Source: Agapetus fuscipes
Lineage: Eukaryota; Arthropoda; Insecta; Trichoptera; Glossosomatidae
DNA length: 64,000 nucleotides
Direction of reading: 5' to 3'
NCBI GenBank assembly: GCA_951799405.1
Contig: OX637351.1
Coordinates: 7,596,251-7,660,250 of the forward strand
Both the position numbers and the translations under genes were made by a program. Shown piece after piece: positions 9,691 to 20,008 of the stretch; position 1 is the stretch's first letter; each line of letters opens with the position of its first letter. The notes under the pieces were generated by a model that ran no database searches, was not told the origin of the DNA, and was given only the letters and a program-made list of their open reading frames with translations.

Positions 9691-10148
9691 ACAACCCAAG
9701 AAAATCGTTACAGTATTTATTCTGAGAGTCCATGATTCCGTGACAATAAAATAGGCAGGAAAACCACGTACACTAAATTAAAATATTCGAATATTTCAAC
9801 ATTCGAATAGTGTATACTTCAGATATATTCGACTTGCCTCAAGTGTGCAACATTACACCCTTCAAGTGACGTTAAGTAATGGGTGCAGTTAAATATGACG
9901 AGCTTCAGCATGCCAAGGCGTAATTGTTTGAAAGAATGTGCAATAATACCTTACAGGAAGTATAATATGAGCTCAATTCGCGAATAGTTGGAAGCTTAAA
10001 CTTTCATGTGATGATTATAAAACCCGGCCTAGTGGGGTTAATCTAATTAATGACCAACTTCATGGTCTACAAAGTAAAGGGTTCGGCTTCTTTGTAGGTT
10101 GTTTTTTATCAAGTGTTAATTTTTTTTTAAACTTCATAAATTTGGGAT
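9691..10148. other. Unassigned stretch
   Basis: No gene or repeat recognised; ATTCGAATA-like words recur at 9787-9835. Confidence 0.4.
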
Positions 10149-10460
10149 AACAATAATAATAATATTAGGATGATTCATTTGGTGAGCGCTGTTTTTGGGT
10201 GTATCCCACCTCAAGAGCACACCCTCTGCGAGCTTGGCCGTCGCTGTAGAAAGCGACAATACTCAAGCAAGACCCATTTGCTGTAAGGCTGGATGGACCT
10301 TTAGTGACCGGTCTTTGGTAAAGGTTTTATGAAATTTTCAACCCAGCGAAGTGCAAATTTGAAAATGTAAATGGTATATTTTTTGTGCTCCGCCGGGATT
10401 CGAACCCGCAACCTTTCATTTACGAGTCCAAAGTGTTACCATTGGACTACGGACCGGTCA
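10149..10460 (-). mobile_element. SINE-A full-length copy with (TAA)n tail
   Basis: Complete body from the head GACCGGTCCGTAG to the 3' end AACAGCGCTCACCAAATGAA followed by a TAATATTATTATTATTG tail. Confidence 0.9.
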
Positions 10461-10526
10461 ATAAAAAGCAATTCACCAATCATTTTTTGATGAAACAGGA
10501 ATTAGCATTATCAAGTAATATTGTAA

Positions 10527-10865
10527 CTCTATCGCCATTCAGATAGGAGTGGACAGAGCCTCTGCAGATTTACCTCCATTTTTTCCTTGCATATCTATTT
10601 CAATTCCTTTATATCCATCACTCCTTTTATACATCTTTGTATTTCCCAATCTTTCACAATTTCACCAACCTGATCCAGCCATACTTTTTTTGTTCATCCC
10701 TTTCCTCTTTTTCCTTCCACAATTTTCCCTGTATGTACACATTTTAAGTCTTTTAAATTAGGCATGAATGGGTAAAAGAAAAACGCAAGTTGAGAGAGGA
10801 TGTGAAAGTAAAGGTACAAAAGAATGAGATGAGATGGTTTGGGTATGTGGAAAGAATGGAATTAA
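10527..10865. pseudogene. RTE-B copy with 5' inversion
   Basis: Bases 10527-10745 are RTE-B read on the minus strand (the GRPRKxWxDQ region and downstream). Bases 10760-10860 are the adjoining upstream part read on the plus strand (VKVKVQKNEMRWFGYVERM). The two halves are inverted relative to each other. Confidence 0.7.
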
Positions 10866-10890
10866 TAATTCATAATTTGAATTGTGTTTT

Positions 10891-11107
10891 CGGTCCGTAG
10901 TCTAGTGGTTAACACTTCTGACTCGTAAATGGAAGGTTGTGGAGTCGAATCCCGTCGGAGCACAAAAAATACTATTAATATTTTTAAATTTGCCCTTCGG
11001 TGGGTTGAAAAATTCATAAACCTTTACCAAAGACCGGTCATCAAAAGGTCCACCCAGCCTTACAGCAACTTGAGAATTGGCGCTTTGTAGCGACGACCAA
11101 GCTCGTA
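10891..11107 (+). mobile_element. SINE-A half of a SINE-A/B dimer
   Basis: The head (GGTCCGTAGTCTAGTGG) and body end at GCTTTGTAGCGACGACCAAG, then CTCGTAAAA joins directly to SINE-B. Confidence 0.9.
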
Positions 11108-11285
11108 AAAAGTCCGGTCGATAGCTCAGTTGGTAGAATGCTTGCATTCCATGCCAAGAGCAAGGGTTCAAATCCCACGGAAGATATCAGAAATGATTTC
11201 GCGTTTCGGTGTTTATTTCAAACCCCAAATAAACTACCGACAAGGTTTACTCAGCTTTTCCAAGAAAAAAAAGTATCATTCCTCA
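11108..11285 (+). mobile_element. SINE-B half of the dimer, 3' truncated
   Basis: The tRNA-like head has A box TAGCTCAGTTGG and B box GGTTCAAATCC. It is followed by TTTCGGTGTTTATTTCAAAC and cut near 11285, where an opposite copy begins. Confidence 0.88.
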
Positions 11286-11550
11286 CCCTAAAACGCAACT
11301 AAGCTACACATATAGTGTAGCCTCTTGCCTGCGTTATCCCCGAAGGGATCGCATGTGGGGCTTCGGGACCTATTTAATTTTACAGATAAGGGGGTCGGCC
11401 TCACACCAACCACTTCCAGTTGAAGTGGGGGTTTCCCAGCTCCCGGGGGGGCTGGTTCTCATTTATTGTGAAGGCAGAGTAATCCTTTGAGATCGAACCC
11501 TTGCTCTCGGCATGGAATGCAAGCATTCTACCAATTGAGCTATCGACCTT
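11286..11550 (-). mobile_element. SINE-B half of a second, inverted dimer
   Basis: Full SINE-B on the minus strand, from TAGCTCAATTGGTAGAATGC to the 3' end TGTAGCTTAGTTGCGTTTT. Confidence 0.9.
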
Positions 11551-11787
11551 TTTACGAGCTTGATCGTCGTCGCTACAAAGCGCCAATTCTCAAGCAAGAC
11601 CCAGTTGCTGTAAGGCTGGATGGACCTTTGGTGACCGGTCATTGGTAAAGGTTTTATGAATTTTTCAACCCAGTGAAGAGCAAATTTGAAATATAAATGG
11701 TATTTTTTTGTGCTCCGCCGGGAATCAAACCCACAACCTAACCTTTCCATTCAGAGTCCGAAGTGTTACCACTGAACTACGACCCTA
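11551..11787 (-). mobile_element. SINE-A half of the inverted dimer
   Basis: The same A-to-B junction as at 11107, on the other strand. The head adjoins the RTE-B-derived leader at 11788. Confidence 0.9.
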
Positions 11788-11850
11788 TCACTCCGTTTTT
11801 TCCCAATCATACTTCTTAGAGAGTCCATTTCAACTATCCACCCTTGAAAC
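11788..11850 (-). repeat. RTE-B-derived leader joined to SINE-A, second locus
   Basis: Nearly identical to 5696-5757, with the same breakpoint GACCCTATCACTCCG. The flanks diverge after CACCCTTGAAAC. Confidence 0.85.
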
Positions 11851-12096
11851 TCTACGCACGTCCCTGTGTTGAGCTACCTGTCGAGTTATAGGATAGTTAA
11901 CGGTCAAATGCGTTTCTAACACCTGCCATGCTGCATTATTCAAATGCAGGACTTCAATTAAACAAAACTACCTGTTGCACCACTCGATACATTGTTCAAC
12001 GCATTGTTGCTTTATGGGGCCGTTCATATGAATTAAATGTGAGAATGTTTTCATATTATTTTAACACGGTTTTGTAATTTGAGAGCGCTTTATACC

Positions 12097-12280
12097 CTTA
12101 GAGCCCGTTCCCACTTGTCGGGTGTCGGATCCGTATATTCATCAGAGGTTCCAGTTGCAGGACATTTCGGACAAAATCGGTTTCCGACAAGTGTGAATAG
12201 CTCCATACATAATGTTCTGCCACTGGAACCTCCGATTAATGTACGGATCCGACCCCCGACAAGTGGGAACGGGCTCTAAG
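12097..12280. mobile_element. Foldback MITE, TA target type
   Basis: The ends CTTAGAGCCCGTTCCCACTT and its complement continue as arms of roughly 65 bases, with a few mismatches, around a short centre. If the target duplication is TA (12099-12100 and 12277-12278), the element is 12101-12276. Confidence 0.85.
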
Positions 12281-12289
12281 CCATGTTTC

Positions 12290-12610
12290 GTAAACTTTAT
12301 CGGTGCTCTTCTTAGACATTTTAGTCGTCCGTTCAGCCTACGCTTTGAGAAACTAATGATGCCTGGAATGAAAGTCTTATTATCATCACGGTTATTTTTA
12401 TCTACAGAATATCGGTAATATTTGTATGAAGACTAATCAGCTGTTCAGTTGCGGCCATCTTGGATCGACAGGTCTTCATAAAAATATTACCGATATTCGG
12501 TAGGTAAGACTTACCGTGGTGATGAGACTTCCAGCCCAGGCATCATTAGTTTGTCAAAGCGTGGGCTCAACGGACGACCAAAATGTCTAAGAATAGCACT
12601 GTATGGTCTT
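12290..12610. mobile_element. Large palindromic element, about 300 bases
   Basis: Arms extend at least from CTTAGACATT (12311) to AATGTCTAAG (12591), centred near 12451. They have imperfect pairing through TCGTCCGTTCAGCC, AACTAATGATGCC and GGTAATATTTGTATGAAGAC. The core 12417-12492 matches bases 1-76. It lies beside the smaller MITE, which may sit in its left arm. Confidence 0.8.
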
Positions 12611-12639
12611 CGTAAAAGAGTGACGATAATGGAAAACTG

Positions 12640-13065
12640 TTTTGAATATCCAGAGTCATAATGAAAGGAGAGACTGCATGAAGAAGGTTATGACTCTGGA
12701 TGAAATGAAAAAGTGTGTAAGGACAGAAAGAAATGGCGGTTAATCTGAAATATTGGCGGCTTGGAGTAGGGTTTTTAAATTAGAAATTTTTACTCTGTAT
12801 TTGTTTTGATGTTTACATATATTATTAATTGTGATTTTTAAAAATGTAACTAGTAGTGTATGTTCAGTACACGGTTGACCATCCATGCTGTAGAAAATAG
12901 TTCACTTTGCCAATATCACCCCTGTTTCAGAGTTGCAAAATGCATGTTCATTTGAGATTTGTGTTTTTATATTGTCAGTCCACATGCGACGTCTCTGCTT
13001 GTGAAAATGCATATAATGTTAATCCTTAATGTTACATATCTTTGCAACTAAGATTAGATTAGACC
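12640..13065 (+). mobile_element. RTE-A 3' end
   Basis: Starts at ATATCCAGAGTCATAATG (ORF end, recurrent boundary) and continues through the 3' UTR to a GATTAGATTAGA tail. Confidence 0.88.
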
Positions 13066-13076
13066 GTGTTTTTTGC

Positions 13077-13142
13077 TTCAGACTCGTGCCCAAGCCTCTT
13101 TTTCAGGAAGCAGAAGCTCTACCCATTGAGCTATCGACTGTT
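13077..13142 (-). mobile_element. tRNA-like head fragment related to SINE-B
   Basis: The minus strand reads CAGTCGATAGCTCAATGGGT with an A-box match. The B box is degenerate (GGGCACGAGTCTG) and no SINE-B body follows. Confidence 0.45.
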
Positions 13143-13379
13143 TTACATCATTAACTTTAATAGCACACCTAGATGTTACAAAAATAGCACAAAAAACACG
13201 GATAAATTATTATAAAAAACCTAACGAGACAGGTTGAAAGCGCATCTCAGGGAGTGAGGGGGCTATGTTATGTTATTTGTAAAAAGGTACTACACATGTG
13301 TCTAATTCATCATACGGATATGCGGGACGAAATGAAAATAGCAAGATAAAGTTGGATCGCCGGGGCATGCCCCAAATAC

Positions 13380-13747
13380 GAGTTTAAATATACAAATGGT
13401 AGTTAATCTGTGATGTTGGCGGCTAGGGTTTTTTAAATTAAAATTTGTTTTCTGTTAGTTTTTGATGTTCATACATGTTATAATTTGTTGATTTTAAAAA
13501 TGTAGTTTGTTGTGTATGTTCCTTGACTTATATGTTGGTATGCGGCTTACCACCCATGATGTAGAAAATGGTTCACTTTGTCAATGCCACCCCTGTTTTA
13601 GGGAAGGTCGGCAGGAGTTGCAGGGTGTATGTCCATTTGAGATTTGGTTTTTATGTTGTAGGTTCACTTGTGAGAATGCATGTTATGTGCATCTCCAATG
13701 TAACATATCTTTGCAACTTAGATTAGATTAGATTAGATTAGATTAGA
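13380..13747 (+). mobile_element. RTE-A 3' end with long tail
   Basis: From the last ORF codons (GATGTTGGCGGCTAGGG) through the 3' UTR to at least four GATTA repeats. Confidence 0.88.
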
Positions 13748-13787
13748 CAAGAAAAAGGGATTCATATTTTTTTTTGTTTGAAGCATT

Positions 13788-14667
13788 TTGTTGTATGGAT
13801 GCAAGACCTGGACCATCCAGAAATATGAAAAAGACCGCCTAGAAGCATTCGAGATGTGGATTTGGAGAAAAATGTCCAAGAAATCGTGGGTCGAAAAGAG
13901 GTCCAACGAAAAGGTGTTGCGGGACGTAGAAGGGGGAAGAGAGCTTATAAGTCACATTTTGAAGAGGAAAGCCAAGCTATTAGGGCATTAGATTAGACAT
14001 GACACCTTTCTTAACAACATCTTTGAAGGCAAAATCTTGGGAAGACGAACAAGACATTGTCGGGGTTATAGCCGCGGGAGCTAAGAGGGCTGATCTTTCT
14101 AGCTTGTTTCGAATGGAACAACGCTGGTTCGATCCCCGCTTGGGTCACTTGACTTTAACTTTGACCCTGGTTCAACAGATGTTATTGGGTAATTATTATT
14201 TAATAATTCATTAATAATAAACAATAATGAATTATTAAATGATGATATTAATACCTGTTTCTGGCCAGGCAAAATAGGTTGGTGAATTGCATTCCTCTTC
14301 ACAAATCTATTTTTTTTTAAAAAAGAAAAGAAAAGAAAAGAGGTCGCCCAAGAACTTTATACTTCGAGGATGTGAAGCGGCTCATGGATGTCTCCTCCTA
14401 TTCGCATCTCAAGAGGATGGCAACAGACAGAGACAAATGGCTGACACAAAAAAACGCTGCCTTTACAAGATGATGATGGAAGATACAAAGACATCCATTT
14501 CAGAGCGTTGCCCTAAACCACGGAATTCTGTTATGAGCACGAGTGGAAATAGACCATAAAAATGGTCAGAAACGCAAACTGTAGGAACGCTATGCTCCAT
14601 GAGATCTCCTCTTCGGTTGATGCATATCTTCTACCTGAGTGAGAATCAGCTTAGACAGAGGATCACC
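13788..14667 (+). pseudogene. RTE-C retrotransposon 3' end, interrupted by SINE-C
   Basis: The best copy of this family. LYGCKTWTIQKYEKDRLEAF and WIWRKMSKKSW, RSNEKVLRDV and LISHILKRKAKLLGH lie before the interruption. After it, FEDVKRLMDVSSYSHLKRMA, DRDKWLTQKNAAFTR and the stop follow. This is the region downstream of the reverse transcriptase domain in RTE-type ORFs. The 3' UTR to 14667 matches 4345-4513. The copy is 5'-truncated and non-functional. Confidence 0.82.
14056..14340 (+). mobile_element. SINE-C copy inside RTE-C
   Basis: The tRNA-like head GTTATAGCCGCGGGAGCTAA with B box GGTTCGATCC is followed by GACCCTGGTTCAACAGATG. Then come an inserted TTAATAATTCATTA-type inverted repeat, GCCAGGCAAAATAGGTTGG, and an AAAAG tail. 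Confidence 0.85.
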
Positions 14668-14689
14668 TACGGACTACACTACGGACCAT

Positions 14690-15235
14690 CTTAGTATGCT
14701 CAAACCCTCCTCGTACCCGTCCTGTATGTATGTGTCAGAAGGACCCACAGCACATGGACGCTCATGCAAAGCTATATATTTTCTCAAGTGGCGAAAGGCC
14801 TTCCCGTGAAGTGAAAGCAACGGCACGACAAAACAAGAACCTCTAGGTCAGAGGCGTGCCCATGACTCTAAAAGTAAATGGTTCGATGTTACTGAAGCTA
14901 ATAGCATACCTCGGGTGGCACTCCTTGTGGGATTGTTGCTAGATCACGAGTAGCGTGAATAATAATACACATAATACGAAATAATAATAATTTAAATCTA
15001 AGGACAGGATTACTGTGAATCCGCTGCGGATGCAGTTTGGCAAAATGAAGCGCAAAATCGCTCAAAAGCGGAGAAATTTGATTTTGTAGCAACAAAGTCT
15101 GCGTAACCGACTGGGCCAATGGCCGGCCGTACTGCAGCAAGGAGCGCAACCCGATCAGAGTGTCGCAATGGACAGTACCATAATATATGAGGCACGTCGT
15201 GAATGTAAGTACGCACAGTCTGTGACAGTGTAATT
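14690..15235 (-). pseudogene. R1-like element 3' end
   Basis: The minus-strand ORF (about 15010-15216) reads HDVPHILWYCPLRHSDRVAL then GPVGYADFVATKSN, matching the 1.8 kb copy. The 3' UTR extends left to about 14690. Confidence 0.78.
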
Positions 15236-15399
15236 CTAATGTGGCTAGGTGAGGGCCCTTGAGGGGGGCGCCATTAGGTATAGCCGTATGTTTAGGCGCT
15301 CTCAGTCTACCATTGATTGATGGCGAATTGCTTTCCGGTTAAACCTGCCTCACCAGAGCTCAAAGACGAACCGTTTACCACACACTCATCACGATCACT
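15236..15399. other. Unassigned stretch
   Basis: GC-rich start (GGGCCCTTGAGGGGGGCGCC); no family recognised. Confidence 0.35.
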
Positions 15400-15680
15400 A
15401 ATCGGTGCAAGAGAAAGTGAAGATTAAAAGGAGTTTGATAAGATGGTTTAAGATGGCCACTTTGATGTATGGAAGTGAAGCCTGGACGGTGAATGAAAGT
15501 GAAATTGGTAAAATTCATACTGTTGAAATGGACTTTCTAAAAAGCATGATTGGGAAAAAACGGAGTGATAGGGTGAGGAATGATCTTATAAGAGAAGAAT
15601 GTGGTGCAAGAGAAAGTGTGAAAGTTAAGATTAAAAGAAGTTTGCCATACAGTTTGGGCGTATGGAGAGAATAAATGACG
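15400..15680 (+). pseudogene. RTE-B fragment with a local duplication
   Basis: ATLMYGSEAWTVNESEIGKI, MDFLKSMIGKKRSDRVRNDL and ECGARESVKVKIKRSL are readable without a stop. The first 40 bases repeat a downstream segment (CAAGAGAAAGTG to AAAAGGAG), so part of the sequence is duplicated at the 5' edge. Confidence 0.8.
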
Positions 15681-15685
15681 AAAAA

Positions 15686-15757
15686 CTGACGCAAGCGCGA
15701 ACTTCTACGTGTCTGCTTGTGAGAATGCATATAATATGAATCTCCAATCTGTGCAAC
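15686..15757 (+). mobile_element. RTE-A 3' terminal fragment
   Basis: GCGCGAACTTCTACGTGTCTG to TGTGCAACTTAGATT. Confidence 0.7.
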
Positions 15758-16015
15758 TTAGATTGGCCTGTGAATTCGCCTGATCTTAATCCTTCTATTT
15801 GTGAATTTGTGTGGAGAATTTGTGTGGGGAATATGTAAGGCTAGACTGCAAAAAATGGACTGTACGACAAAAACAAAACTGGTGGAAGCAGTCATTCAGG
15901 TTTGGTTTAGAGATGAAGCAATCACAAACAATTGCAAAAAAACTTGTGGATCCAATGCCAAGAAGAGTCTAGAAAGTCATAAAAGTAAAAAGGGGATATT
16001 CAATACGTATTAATG
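15755..16015 (+). pseudogene. Tc1/mariner transposase C-terminal fossil
   Basis: The translation reads DWPVNSPDLNPSICEFVW, the WPxxSPDLNPIE-type motif that carries the last part of the DDE catalytic site in Tc1-like transposases. Here the usual glutamate site is disturbed (SICE). After a stop it continues LVEAVIQVWFRDEAITNNCK and an S-x-x-R...KG-like end. An adjacent RTE-A tail fragment overlaps its left edge. No inverted terminal repeats were found. Confidence 0.75.
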
Positions 16016-16364
16016 GTAACAATCTCATGTACCTACCTAACATTTATATGTATTTCTTATATCCATAACAATATTGCAAATGAATACTGCTTGTTCACAT
16101 TAATTCGCACAATACTGTAGGTTCCATCTTCCATCCCTGCCGCTTTCACCCACAGATATAATGTGAGTGGGATGCTTTATGAGTACTCGCATCTCACAGC
16201 TGGCTGGGGAGTTTGGTGGATTCCCGCATAAACACTCTTATTTATGTGCTTCTATTTGGGAAATCACTCTGCTCCATACTACCTGCCAGCCATAAAACCG
16301 AATATAAGTGAACAAAAAAATCTAGATTTGGTTTATTTCTTTAAAGCACCCTTTTCATTATTGT
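16016..16364. other. Unassigned stretch
   Basis: No gene or repeat recognised. Confidence 0.4.
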
Positions 16365-16690
16365 ATTCCTGGGTATGACTTTTCAAATAGGTGCGTCTTC
16401 GGCTTCCTCCTGAAGTTTACCCTGTCTCTTTCCTTCTTAACCTCAATTGGCAACTCGTTCCAAGCCATTGGCCCGAAAACCGAGAATGCCAAAGTTGTTT
16501 GAGGTTGATCCGAGGGGCAAGCTCAGCCTTACAGAGCCAACGTCAGCTGACCTAAGAGTTTTGGTGCTTGTAGTTTGCTGCATCTGACATATGTCAGCTT
16601 CAGCACTATTTTTTCAATTTCAGCAGTGTATATTACAAATACAATCGGCCCCAGCACCGACCCCTGCGGAACTCCTATTTTTAGTTTATG
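16365..16690 (-). pseudogene. CR1-like LINE fragment with internal deletion
   Basis: On the minus strand, 16610-16690 encodes LKIGVPQGSVLGPIVFVIYT, the reverse transcriptase motif with the PQGS signature. Next to it, 16365-16590 matches the far C-terminal segment seen at 48494-48840 (LRSAxxGS..LSSP, WNELP, LKTHLF-like). The intervening part of the ORF is deleted. Confidence 0.75.
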
Positions 16691-17159
16691 TTGGCTTAAT
16701 CTTTTTCACTTTTTCAGTTTTGCCTGTGTCGATACATGCCCATACACTTGCAACCGAAAATCCGGCACCGGAAACCGGAACGTGTGAACAGGTACTTAGG
16801 GCTTAAAATTGCGTATAATCGCCATTGCTTTTTTTTATATCGACGGGGGAAAGACAAATCTATCAACTTTACGCCGAAAGCTTTCTCGTTTTACACCTTA
16901 TGGCCCATTACCTGAAACGTTATATTCGCTTGCGGCGCATTCAGGCATATAAACTGCTTTTACTGAGTTGCTTAGATGACGTAAATAAATAAAATATACA
17001 TTTGAAATAAATAGATACGTTGAAGATATTTTACCCAGTAGAGTTTAAAAAGCATTTTCTTATTCAAGATCTCACATACATCGTATCTAAGTTGAAAAGA
17101 TAAATAAACTACTGCCGTTGTTGCTTGATTTATGGGATATCCCCATATTAAGCATAGAC
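16691..17159. other. Unassigned AT-rich stretch
   Basis: Nothing recognised. Confidence 0.4.
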
Positions 17160-17612
17160 AGTGTTTATAATCTTTAATGCAAGTTGCAAAAATATATTAA
17201 CATTTAAAGCTCATAACACATGTATGCCCACAAACAGACACGTGTAGTTAGCGCTTACAAATGCTAAATGTGTACTTACAAATTTAAATTCAAATCTCAA
17301 ATGATAATAAACTCTGCAACTCTTGCAAACCTTCCCTGAAGCAGAGGTCTATAATCTATAATCTATAATCTAAGTTGCAAAGATATATTAACATTTAAAT
17401 CTCATTTTAAATGCATGCCCACAAACAAACACGTGTTGTTCGCGCTTACAAATGCTGAACGTGTACTTACAAATAAAAATTCATATCTCAAATGAACATA
17501 AACTCTGCAACTCTTGCCAACCTTCCCTGACACAGGGGTGACATTGGCAAAGTGAACCATTTTCTACAGTATGGGTGGTCAGTCTCATACCGACCTTTAA
17601 GTCAAGGAATTC
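17160..17612 (-). mobile_element. Two tandem RTE-A 3' ends
   Basis: Two consecutive minus-strand copies (17160-17349 and 17350-17612) share TTGCAAAGATATATTAACAT and GCGCTTACAAATGCT. The second is longer and includes AAGTGAACCATTTTCTACAG. Confidence 0.85.
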
Positions 17613-17694
17613 ATATATTAGAATAATTTAAAAAATGTGGATCCTGATAAAATAACAAAAGAAAAATAATTTACATAAAACGATATTTACGTTG

Positions 17695-17815
17695 TGTCGA
17701 AAAGTCGTGTGGACCGATTTGCCGCGTAACCGATTTGTCCATGGACGAGATGTCTGTGGACAGGTTGTCTGTGACCGATTTGACGTGGAACCGTTGAAAA
17801 AGTATCCTTGTCGTT
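17695..17815. repeat. Degenerate minisatellite
   Basis: The words GTGGACCGATTTG, GTAACCGATTTG and GTGACCGATTTGACG recur at about 30-60 base spacing. Confidence 0.45.
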
Positions 17816-17995
17816 ACAAAATACAAAATATCAATACAAATACAAATACAAAATACAGTATACAAAATATCAACTTTATAAAAGTAGATTTTCGATAAAT
17901 CGTTACAGTTGGTTTCAACGTAAAGTTTTACGGTGTAATTCACACACAGCAAATACATGGCTCAACCGCCACCTAACGTGAATATCCGATACGAT

Positions 17996-18283
17996 ACCGG
18001 TCCGTTGTCCAGTGATAACACTTCGGACTCGTAAATGAAAGGTCGTGGGTTCAAATCCCGGCAGAGCACAAAAAATATACCATTTATATTTTCAAATTTG
18101 CTCTTCGCTGGGTTGAAAACTTCATAACCTTTACCAAAGACCGGCCATCAAAAGGTCCATCCAGCCTAACAGCAATTGAGTCTTGCTTGAGAATGGGCGC
18201 TTTGTAATAATAATAATATTAGGTGTGATACACACAAAAACAGCATCTACATACACACAATAAATCAGCCTATTTTTTTTTTA
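17996..18283 (+). mobile_element. SINE-A copy with internal (TAA)n
   Basis: Head and body are normal to CGCTTTG. A TAATAATAATAATATTAGG run then interrupts before GTGTGATACACACAAAAAC, so the tail is rearranged. Confidence 0.85.
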
Positions 18284-18487
18284 AACGATGATCCATGGCT
18301 CAACTATGAATCAAATGAGATGTGAATAACCCTGTTGTAGCACAGGTGGTGTTAGGCGTCATTTACGCCCCATGTGTTCAGGTGGAAATGTGTCTAAATG
18401 TCAGGAATCCGACAAGCAATAAAAAATAACAAGTGTCCCTTGTATTTATAATACATTGCTTATCGAATGTTCTGGAATATAAATCAA
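18284..18487. other. Unassigned short interval
   Basis: Nothing recognised. Confidence 0.4.
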
Positions 18488-18815
18488 CTGTAACTGTAAC
18501 TGTAATTCTGTCGCCATTCCGCTAGGGATGGTTAGAGCCTCTACAGAGCTGCCTCCATCTCCTCCTATCCTTACATACCTCTTTCAATTCATTCATACCC
18601 ATCACCTATGCATTTTCTTTATTTACGCTCACTTTGTATATCCCATTCTTTCACAATCTCCTTAATCTGATCACTTCATACTTTTCTTTTCACACTTTCT
18701 CTGTATATATACTTTGTCACTCTATCATCCTTGATTCTTTCCACATGCCCAAACCATCTCATCACATTATTTTGTACCTTAACTTTCACATCCTCATTAT
18801 TATCTCATATACTAA
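18488..18815 (-). pseudogene. RTE-B fragment
   Basis: Decayed minus-strand copy collinear with 42001-42320, from a TGTAACTGTAACTGTAAT tail through the region complementary to MRWFGHVERIKDDR. Confidence 0.72.
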
Positions 18816-18823
18816 ATTATCAT

Positions 18824-19112
18824 TGACCGGTCCGTTGTCTAGTGGTTAACACTTCTGACTCATAAATGGGAGGCTGCGGGTTCAAATCCCGGAATAGCAC
18901 AAAAAAATACCATGCATGTATGTGTTCAAATATGCTCTTCGCTTCATTCGAAAAATTCATATACTTTACCAATAACCGGGCACTATAGGTCCGTCTAGCC
19001 TTACAGCAACTTGAGAATTGGGGCTTTCTACAGCGACGACCAAGCTCGCAGAGGGCTCTGGAGGTGTGATACACACAAAAACAGCGCTCACCAAATAAAT
19101 CATCCTAATATT
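18824..19112 (+). mobile_element. SINE-A full-length copy
   Basis: Head GACCGGTCCGTTGTCTAGTG to tail CACCAAATAAATCATCCTAA; it runs directly into SINE-C. Confidence 0.9.
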
Positions 19113-19118
19113 AGTGTT

Positions 19119-19332
19119 AGTCGGTGCTATGGCCGCGGGGATCAAGTCGGGTTATTTGGAATCGGATAACATTGGTTCGAATCTCGCGACGATAACTTCG
19201 ACCCTGGTTCAACAGATGCCGTTGCATGCACACATGCTTCTGCTTTCGCATGAAGACAACTGGCCAGGCAAAATAGTTTGGTGGATTGCATTCCTTTCCA
19301 CAAAACTATTTAAAATAATAATAATAATAATT
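19119..19332 (+). mobile_element. SINE-C reference-like copy
   Basis: The head GGCCGCGGGGATCAAGTCGG with B box GGTTCGAATC is followed by GATGCCGTTGCATGCACACA, GCCAGGCAAAATAGTTTGG and a TAATAATAATAATAAT tail. It shows the uninterrupted sequence at the site that is split at 55865-56586. Confidence 0.88.
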
Positions 19333-19577
19333 GCCAGCACAATCAAATCATTAAAAATGCTTCACTTCCGATTTATTGTTCCAATTATTTACAAAGAAAC
19401 AACACATGTATACAATTTCAAAAATAAACATTAATATTATTATAAAACGACCTTCTGAGGGTCTCATTAAAGGCACCTGCCATTGTAAATTATAGGGGAG
19501 GTAAAAAAGTAAAGAAGTTCCAAAAATAAAAGAATGGGGTGTCTTTCCTGACAGATAGTATTATTATAATAATGTAA
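19333..19577. other. Unassigned stretch
   Basis: Nothing recognised. Confidence 0.4.
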
Positions 19578-19868
19578 ATGTAAGGATGATTTATTTGGTG
19601 AGCGCTGTTTTTGTGTGAATCGCAACTCAAGAGCCCTCTGCAAGAATGGTCGTCGCTGTAGAAAGCGCCAATTTTCAAGCAAGACCCAGTTGCTGTAAGG
19701 CTGGATGGACCTTTGGTGAACGGTCTTTGGTAAAGGTGTATAAATTTTTCAACCCAGCGAAGAGCATATTTGAAAATATAAAAGTATTTTTTGTACTCCG
19801 CCGGGATTTAAACCCACAACTTTCCAATTACGAGCCAGAAGTGTTAACCACTAGACTACGTACCGGTC
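19578..19868 (-). mobile_element. SINE-A full-length copy
   Basis: Complete minus-strand copy ending in the CR1-like tail type. Confidence 0.9.
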
Positions 19869-20008
19869 CTTATGTTCATTTGAGATTGGGTTTTTATATT
19901 GTTGGTCCACATGCGGCATGTGTTGACGCGAACTTATACGTGTCTGCTTGTGGGAATGCATTAATTATGAATCTCAAATGATATATTTCTTTGCAACTTA
20001 GATTTAGA
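19869..20008 (+). mobile_element. RTE-A 3' fragment
   Basis: From TTATGTTCATTTGAGATTGG to TTTGCAACTTAGATTTAGAT; it separates two SINE-A copies. Confidence 0.82.

Noticed and set aside
10905..10975. Functional tRNA gene
   Set aside because: The tRNA-like heads are followed by constant SINE bodies, recur over 20 times and lack a convincing anticodon arm.
13730..13747. GATTA repeats as a telomeric TTAGG-type sequence
   Set aside because: The unit is TTAGA/GATTA, only a few copies long, and always at the 3' end of RTE-A; it is the element's tail.
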